A stretch of DNA of 64,000 bases from CAWATZ01 sp963784995. Lineage in GTDB: Bacteria; Planctomycetota; Planctomycetia; Gemmatales; Gemmataceae. Shown here piece by piece: positions 58,841-64,000 of this stretch (position 1 is its first letter; the number at the start of each line of letters is the position of its first letter). The DNA lies in the NCBI GenBank assembly GCA_963784995.1, contig CAWATZ010000002.1, forward strand, positions 806,001 to 870,000. The letters run 5' to 3'. Below the pieces are notes generated by a model, which saw only the letters and a program-made list of their open reading frames with translations, made no database searches and was not told the DNA's origin. Position numbers and translations under genes: made by a program.

Positions 58841-61800
58841 CTAGCCGCGGGATCGGAACTGCCGTCCAGCGAGCCGGCCGGCCTGATCTGGGTCGAACGC
58901 GGATCGCGCGGTTTGCGGACCAGGGCGGGCCGGCGGACGAGAAAGACACCGTACCAGACGACGGCCGAGACCAGGCCCAGCAGCAGCGGCCAGGCGGCCA
59001 CGATCTGCAGCGGGGCGGACAGCCAGAACCAGCCCAGGCCGGCCAGGGCCAGCCAGACGAACAGGAACCCCCGCTGGCGCAGGGCCGTCTTCCAGGGCCA
59101 GCCGACCAGCATCAGCACCAGGCTCGCCGACAGCAGCCAGGCCAGCCCCAGCAGGGCCCGACCCCGGACGACCACCAGGCTGTCGCCAGCCTGCACTTCG
59201 ATCCCGGAGTAGGACGGCTCTCCTGAGCCGTCGGGCAGGCTCAGGAGAGCCTTCCTCCCACCGGACTCCAGACCAAGCCAGCAGGCCAGCAGTCCGAGAA
59301 TGCCGTGCGTGATCGTTCCCGGCGGATGCCTGGCTCTCCGCCCCTTGCTGCCCGGCGGGCTGGATGCCGGCCGGCAAAGAGAAGCGCCGCTGCAGGTTGA
59401 TCGGGTCCAGCGGCAGCTTCGGCTCCGCCGATTCCAGCCGGGACCACAGCCACCAGGGCGCGACATCGGTCAGGTAGACGATCTCAAAGTTCTGCGATCG
59501 GCTTTCTCCTTCGGGACCGCCGGAGGATCTGGGCACCGGCAATTGCAGCGGCTGGTCGTCCGCCGGTTCCTCGGTGGGCAACTGGTCCAGCCAGCGGCCA
59601 TCGACGCGGGCGGCCAGAAGGCGGGCCCCCGGCGGCAGCCAGACCGGCAAGGTGGCCTGGCTCCAGCCGGTCAGGCAGAAGCGGAACTGATGCTGAAGTG
59701 TACCGTCCGGTCCCAGTGAGCTGACCAGCTGGGTCCGTGACAGGACGCCGTTTCTGGCCGGCGCTTCCGCGCCTTGCTCCGGGAGGAAGCGCACCAGATC
59801 CAGCGTGGCCGGAGCGGGACCGAGCCGAAACACCCGCCAGAGGGGCCGGCCCTCCAGCGCCGTCGGCGGAGCGGAGACTTCTTGCAAACCGTGCGTCCGC
59901 ACGTCAAACCGATCGCCCTGGGACAGGCGCAGCCGGACTTCCCCTTCCAGCCGGCGCGCCCCGGGAACCTGGAGCAGGGGAACGTGGGAGTGCGGAACCG
60001 CGGCCGAAGCCTGCAGCACCACCCGGTCCTGGGGTCGTAACGGCCGGCTGAAGGTGATTCGCCAGCAGGGCCCCGGAGCAAGGAGCGGCAGCCGGGACGC
60101 GGCCAGCAACGGGCCGGCCCGGCTGGCCGGCGTCAGCGCGGCCAGCAGACCGGCGGCCCTGGCTGTCTCGGGCTCGGTCAGCAGCTCCGTCCGGACCAGC
60201 TGGATTCCCGGCGTCAGCGAGCGGAAGTCCCAGCCACCGGAGGGAGCCGAGGCCCGCACTTCCAGGCTCTCGGTGGTCCCGGCCTCCACTTCGATTTCCA
60301 GCTGCGTCTGCAAGGCCAGCGGACCGGCCGAGAGCTGCACGTCGGTCGTGGCCGAGACACGCAGTTGCACCGGACGGCGCTGGAGCACCAGCGTTCCCTT
60401 CGGGACTTGCTGGCGGTACGCGAAATAAGGGGCCGGCAGCTGGCTCTTCCACGGTCCCTCTTCCTGGGGCTGTGCAGGGGTCAGTGCGGTCCGCTGCTCC
60501 GCCGCCTGAAAGGCCGGATCGATCGACAGGCCCAGTGCCCCCTCGCGGAACCGGGCCCCCAGCGGGATGGACTCGGGAAAGGGAAGCGTTTTGCGGCCGA
60601 CGGCCGGCAGTTTGACCGCGGGAGCAGTCAGGCCGACAGTCAAGGTCCCGGTCCGCATGGCCGGGCCGCCGCGGGCCTGGTCCTGCGGACAGAGGGGTTT
60701 CTGCAGCTCGACCAGCAGCAGCGACCGGTCACGGAACAAACGCCAGCCGCTCAGCAGACCCGGCGGGCTCATCTCGACCCGATCGATTTCCCAGCCCGCC
60801 GGCAGCTGGACCGGCAAATCGAACAGCTGGCCGACACTGGCCTCGTAGTGGATCTGCAACGTGAGACTGGACCGGGTCGGTCCAGGCTGCCACCAGGCCA
60901 GCTGCCGGGCCCGATACTCGACCGCGTGGGCTTGCAGCGCGGCGGTGGGCCGCTGCGGTTGCTTGCCCGCCGGGAGCAGGATGCCGCCGCCCACCAGCCG
61001 GAGACGCTGCCAGGAAACCTTCTGGTCCGCCTCGATCTCGGTCTGGGTGTCGATCAGCCGAAATCCACCGGGCTCCCAGCTGGTCAGGCGCAGCTCCGGG
61101 TGCAGCCGAAGGATCAGCGTCTCGCCACGCGGGATTCCCCCTTGCAGGCGCAGCCCCGGGCTGGTCCAGGGGAACGCAGGCCCAGGCGGGCCCCCTTTGG
61201 CCACGCTCCGCAGCGGAGCCAGACAGGAGACCCGCAGCGAGCCCTCGTGAATCGGCTCCTTCAGCTTGAGGACCAGCAAGGAGGGAGACTCCGGGTTCGG
61301 TCCTCGACGGACCTCCCAGGTGTCGAGGTTGGCCAGCGACACCGCGTAAGGACGCAGGCCCGGATCGCATTCGCAGATCAGCTCGGAGACGCTGCGGGTC
61401 TGGACTTCCAGGTCCAGCTCATATTTGGCTTCCAGAGCGTCGGGATAAAGCGTCTGGGTGGACTGCTGCCGCTGGACCACCACGCGGGTCGGCCCGGGCC
61501 GGTCCGAGGGCCGGAGGATCAGCGGCAGACGCGACACACCGCCCAGGTGGATCGTCCACAGCCGGGAGCCGCCGGGAACGGCCGGGGCGAGCGGTTTCTC
61601 GGACTGAACCAGGGTCTGCAGCGCCGCCGGCAGCACTTCGCGGCGGAGCGGTTGCGGTCCGGTGACCAGGCCGCCCTCCGGCAAGCTGACCTGCCAGCCT
61701 GCAGGCAGATAAAGTTCCAGTGCCGCGATGGGGCTGGAGGGCACTTTCAGCTCGAAGTGCAAGCCGTCCGGCCGGGTGTCCCCTCGAAGCGACCACTCCA

Positions 61801-62371
61801 GGTCGATCCGGTGCGTTCCCGCCTCCTCCAGCAGCAGGGCCGGCGACTTGCCCAGCTCCCCCAGGGCGGCTGGACACAAGCCCGAAGCGCCAGCGCCGGG
61901 ATGGATGACCTGTCCCGGCGCTGGCGCTTCGGGCTTGTGTGCGGTCACCTGCCGGCGCAGGGAGAGGTTGAACGAGGGCAATGGCATCAGGGCGGGCTGA
62001 TTGGCGACGTGAAGGACGTGCCACTGGCCGACCCCGACCAGGGCGGAATCGGCCAGCACCGCCTGGTAGCGGCCCTCGGTGAGACGGGGCGGGTTCTTCT
62101 GAGCTTGCACCGCATTGCCGGCCTGACGCAGCTGCTCCTCGAAATCGCTGCGTGCCAGCTGAACCAGTGTCCCTTGCTTGACGCGCTCCAGCTCCTGGGG
62201 CAACCGATCGGGATTGATCAGGATCCAGCGAAGCGGGACCGGCGACTCGGGGGGTTGATTGATCGTTTCGCGTTCGCCGGCAATCAGGGGAACGCGAAAC
62301 GATAAATCGGCGGGCAGGACCACCGCCAGGAGTCCCAGGATCGCGAAGCGAAGCCGATCGGTACGTAACAT
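58841..62371 (-). CDS. Large hypothetical exported protein with C-terminal membrane helices, frameshifted, containing embedded palindromic repeats
   Basis: About 1,177 codons. ATG 62371 is preferred (GAGGGAG 4 bases upstream, overlapping the previous stop region); GTG 62374 is an alternative. Signal peptide (LRFAILGLLAVVLPADL), then beta-rich repeats, and in the restored frame three membrane helices (LLGLAWLLSASLVLMLVGW, LFVWLALAGLGWFWLS, PLLLGLVSAVVWYGVFLV) followed by a basic tail. The frame shifts near 59350-59375; a second shift near 58800-58850 is needed to meet the stop at 58841. Three palindromic elements lie inside the coding region, at 59209-59258, 61874-61940 and 62257-62308, and are translated (for example HKPEAPAPG). 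Not recognised; operon with 62381. Confidence 0.62.
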   Translation of the reverse strand: MLRTDRLRFAILGLLAVVLPADLSFRVPLIAGERETINQPPESPVPLRWILINPDRLPQELERVKQGTLVQLARSDFEEQLRQAGNAVQAQKNPPRLTEGRYQAVLADSALVGVGQWHVLHVANQPALMPLPSFNLSLRRQVTAHKPEAPAPGQVIHPGAGASGLCPAALGELGKSPALLLEEAGTHRIDLEWSLRGDTRPDGLHFELKVPSSPIAALELYLPAGWQVSLPEGGLVTGPQPLRREVLPAALQTLVQSEKPLAPAVPGGSRLWTIHLGGVSRLPLILRPSDRPGPTRVVVQRQQSTQTLYPDALEAKYELDLEVQTRSVSELICECDPGLRPYAVSLANLDTWEVRRGPNPESPSLLVLKLKEPIHEGSLRVSCLAPLRSVAKGGPPGPAFPWTSPGLRLQGGIPRGETLILRLHPELRLTSWEPGGFRLIDTQTEIEADQKVSWQRLRLVGGGILLPAGKQPQRPTAALQAHAVEYRARQLAWWQPGPTRSSLTLQIHYEASVGQLFDLPVQLPAGWEIDRVEMSPPGLLSGWRLFRDRSLLLVELQKPLCPQDQARGGPAMRTGTLTVGLTAPAVKLPAVGRKTLPFPESIPLGARFREGALGLSIDPAFQAAEQRTALTPAQPQEEGPWKSQLPAPYFAYRQQVPKGTLVLQRRPVQLRVSATTDVQLSAGPLALQTQLEIEVEAGTTESLEVRASAPSGGWDFRSLTPGIQLVRTELLTEPETARAAGLLAALTPASRAGPLLAASRLPLLAPGPCWRITFSRPLRPQDRVVLQASAAVPHSHVPLLQVPGARRLEGEVRLRLSQGDRFDVRTHGLQEVSAPPTALEGRPLWRVFRLGPAPATLDLVRFLPEQGAEAPARNGVLSRTQLVSSLGPDGTLQHQFRFCLTGWSQATLPVWLPPGARLLAARVDGRWLDQLPTEEPADDQPLQLPVPRSSGGPEGESRSQNFEIVYLTDVAPWWLWSRLESAEPKLPLDPINLQRRFSLPAGIQPAGQQGAESQASAGNDHARHSRTAGLLAWSGVRWEEGSPEPARRLRRAVLLRDRSAGWRQPGGRPGSGPAGAGLAAVGEPGADAGRLALEDGPAPAGVPVRLAGPGRPGLVLAVRPAADRGRLAAAAGPGLGRRLVRCLSRPPARPGPQTARSAFDPDQAGRLAGRQFRSRG
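59209..59258. repeat. Palindromic repeat inside a coding region (GGACGGCTCTCC family)
   Basis: Arms 59209-59229 and 59238-59258 pair over 18 of 21 positions. Same family as the perfect palindrome at 687-736. In the host frame it encodes SLPDGSGEPSYS between a hydrophobic segment and the first membrane helix region. Confidence 0.72.
61874..61940. repeat. Perfect 28-bp palindrome inside a coding region (CACAAGCCCGAAGCG family)
   Basis: Arms 61874-61901 and 61913-61940 are exact inverted copies around an 11-base loop. Same family as 1024-1083. Translated as HKPEAPAPG...HPGAGASG in the host protein, interrupting the N-terminal domain without breaking the frame. Confidence 0.85.
62257..62308. repeat. 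Inverted repeat inside a coding region (CGTTTCGCG...CGCGAAACG family)
   Basis: Arms 62257-62275 and 62290-62308 match with one mismatch. Same family as 11239-11291 in the DUF1549 gene. It encodes the residues directly after the signal peptide (SFRVPLIAGERETIN). Confidence 0.72.
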
Positions 62372-62380
62372 CACGCTCCC

Positions 62381-64000
62381 TCAAACAGGCCGGGGCTCGT
62401 CGATGGTGGATGGCTGCTCGCTGGAGCGGGCGCCGGGCCGACCCGACCCGCTCGCCGCCGGATTGGCGGGAGGGGGAGCCAGGCCGTTCGCTCCACGCCG
62501 CGAGGAGGCGGTCTTGTGGCCCTGGTTGAGCGAGGAGCCGCCCCGCCGGCTGAAGCTGGGCAGGAACACCAGCTGCCGCCGCCGCCGTTCGTGCAGCAGC
62601 CACTGCCCCAGGACGATCAGCACCAGCACCACCAGGCCCGGCTGGCAGCCGTACAGGATCAGCGCCAGCAAGCCCGGCCAGAAGACCCCCGTGACGACCG
62701 TGACCAGGCCGAGCAAGGCCAGGGCCAGTCCGATCCGGATCGGGCTGAGCGCTTCCTTGGCCGACCCGCGTGCCAGGAAGCCGACCAGCAGCCCCAGCAG
62801 CAGCACGAACAGCGAGCAGAACAGCAACCAGGCCTGCTGCGGCAGATGCACCACCGCCAGCGGCTCCGGTCCGCCCCGCCAGCAGGTCAGCGACGGCGTC
62901 GTCGGCCAGTCCGCCTCCTCGCCGGTCAGGTCGCGGTTGGCCGGCAGCACCCCGTCCGGCCCAACCAGCCAGCGGTCCAGGTCACTGGCGGTGATCGCCA
63001 GCCGGGAGGCCAGCAGCAACCCGCGCCGGCCCCAGGTCCGCTCCGAGCCGGGACCGCCCTCCGGACCGAGAACGACCCACCCGCCCGGCACGTGTACCTG
63101 CCAGCGCGTCAGCACCCGGTGTGGCGCTCCACGCACGATCGGCGGCAGCAGTACCGTCTGCAGCAAGCCGCCCCGACCGGTCAGGCCGGCCGGCGGCAGC
63201 TGATAGGAAATGTCGAGGATGGAGTCCGGCTTGACCAGCGAGTCGAGCGTGAGCCGGGCCAGCCGGCCCTCGCCCTCGGGGATGTCGGGATCGTCGTGGA
63301 TCTGTGGAGTGACTTCCTTGCCGTCCAGCCGGATGCGCAGGTGCAGCGTGGCGGCCGGGGCCGGCAGCTCCACGTCGATCCGACCACTGTTCAGCCGGGC
63401 CAGACGGTAGCTGGCCCGGTAGAACTGGCCAATCCCCTCGACCACCTGCACCCGAACCAGGGCCCGCTCGATCAGCACGGTGATCTTGCTGGCCGTTCCC
63501 GAGCCGGCCAGCCGGAGAGTCAGCTCCCCTTCCGGTTTCTGCGACAGCAGGACCAGGAAAGGCAGCCGGGGGTTCCCCTTGACCTCCTGGATCTCCTTGA
63601 TCGCCCAGTCGTCGTCAGCCAGGCCCGGCAGCAGACCCGGAGCGCTCCAGAGACGCACCCAGGTTTCGCCGCAAGTGCTGTCCTGGGCCGTGACCAGCCC
63701 CAGCTTGACGGGCGGATCGTCGGGCCGCACGCCTGCGTGCGCTCCGGCCGGCAGGCCGGCCTGCGCTTCAGCGGGATCAGGAAGTTTGAGGAAATACCGC
63801 AGCACCAGCTTGACTTCCTGCTGGGGCCGATTGCGTTCGGGGAGGGCCAGCTCGACCTGCCGCGTCGAGGCCCCCGGAGGTCCCGAGGGCCTGCCCGACA
63901 GGTCGGGCAGCAGGGTGCCGCCCTCGATCACGCCCAGCCGGACCTCGGCTGGCACGCGCAGTGCAATCTTCGTCTTGTCCGCCGGCGTTCGTGGATAGAG
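62381..64000 (-). CDS. Large hypothetical membrane protein, C-terminal part, running off the window
   Basis: At least 539 residues; the frame is open to the last base (LYPRTPADKTKIALRV...), so the start lies beyond the window. Beta-rich region first (VKLVLRYFLKLP, ITVLIERALVRVQVVEG, ILDISYQLPPAG, WQVHVPGGWVVLGPEGG), then at least three membrane helices (WLLFCSLFVLLLGLLVGFLA, LALALLGLVTVVTGVFW, GLVVLVLIVLGQWLL; about 62600-62840) and a Ser/Pro/Arg-rich cytoplasmic tail. No family recognised. Stop TGA at 62381-62383 is followed within 10 bases by the start of the next large gene, so the two are cotranscribed. The layout resembles that of its neighbours, which may be paralogues. Confidence 0.65.
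   Translation of the reverse strand, partial: LYPRTPADKTKIALRVPAEVRLGVIEGGTLLPDLSGRPSGPPGASTRQVELALPERNRPQQEVKLVLRYFLKLPDPAEAQAGLPAGAHAGVRPDDPPVKLGLVTAQDSTCGETWVRLWSAPGLLPGLADDDWAIKEIQEVKGNPRLPFLVLLSQKPEGELTLRLAGSGTASKITVLIERALVRVQVVEGIGQFYRASYRLARLNSGRIDVELPAPAATLHLRIRLDGKEVTPQIHDDPDIPEGEGRLARLTLDSLVKPDSILDISYQLPPAGLTGRGGLLQTVLLPPIVRGAPHRVLTRWQVHVPGGWVVLGPEGGPGSERTWGRRGLLLASRLAITASDLDRWLVGPDGVLPANRDLTGEEADWPTTPSLTCWRGGPEPLAVVHLPQQAWLLFCSLFVLLLGLLVGFLARGSAKEALSPIRIGLALALLGLVTVVTGVFWPGLLALILYGCQPGLVVLVLIVLGQWLLHERRRRQLVFLPSFSRRGGSSLNQGHKTASSRRGANGLAPPPANPAASGSGRPGARSSEQPSTIDEPRPV

Noticed and set aside
58841..62371. Genuine Pro/Ala/Arg-rich C-terminal domain in the large exported protein after 59360
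   Set aside because: The composition change coincides with loss of frame. The other frame encodes proper membrane helices, so the tail is a frameshift artefact.
63720..63790. GC-rich near-palindrome in the last gene as another inserted repeat
   Set aside because: Its arms are short and imperfect and no second copy was found in the window, so it was not called.

Overview
The window is high-GC DNA from a planctomycete, most likely the Gemmata/Gemmataceae side of the phylum. This is inferred from gene families and not from a marker gene: DUF1549/DUF1553 and DUF1501 proteins, a c-type cytochrome-WD40 protein, PPC-domain and DUF1080 proteins, two DUF1559 prepilin-like proteins, an ECF sigma factor fused to a membrane-anchored WD40 propeller, a TIGR02996 protein and an MfnF-like C1-cofactor protein. 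No rRNA, tRNA or CRISPR array was seen.

Layout. 1-9.9 kb: end of an RND periplasmic adaptor, an RND permease, a small secreted protein, and two tandem TolC-like outer-membrane genes on the other strand. 10.2-16.6 kb: an operon of DUF1549/DUF1553, cytochrome-WD40 and PPC proteins. 16.5-25 kb: mostly minus-strand housekeeping and accessory genes (MfnF-like, lipoprotein, sugar-nucleotide epimerase, FtsY, DUF1501, GNAT, DUF1080). 25-34.5 kb: an efflux operon read on the minus strand as lipoprotein adaptor, RND permease, RND permease. 34.9-38.7 kb: DUF1559, redoxin, zinc-ribbon membrane protein, DUF1559. 39.3-41.2 kb: an IS110-family transposase fused to a CHC2 (primase-type) zinc finger. 41.5-49 kb: ClpC, a DnaJ-type chaperone, and the sigma-WD40 protein. 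49-52.7 kb: a compact accessory locus with a retron-type reverse transcriptase coupled to a SUMF1/FGE-like gene, a divergent DUF1778-GNAT toxin-antitoxin pair, and an orphan C-type-lectin tail that resembles a diversity-generating-retroelement variable repeat. 52.8-64 kb: a TIGR02996/LRR-like protein, a secreted membrane-anchored protein, and very large secreted or membrane proteins of unknown function.

Two features run through the whole window. First, at least eight families of long, near-perfect palindromic repeats (arms about 16-37 bp) sit between genes, and several copies lie inside open reading frames and are translated. Second, about a dozen genes carry a single-base frameshift, one of them clearly at a G run. 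That density looks like indel error in the assembly and not decay, so frameshifted genes are annotated over their restored span.

The best candidates for an undescribed system are the retron-type RT-SUMF1 operon with its neighbours, and the IS110-CHC2 fusion with its roughly 600-base upstream non-coding region, where a bridge RNA would be expected.
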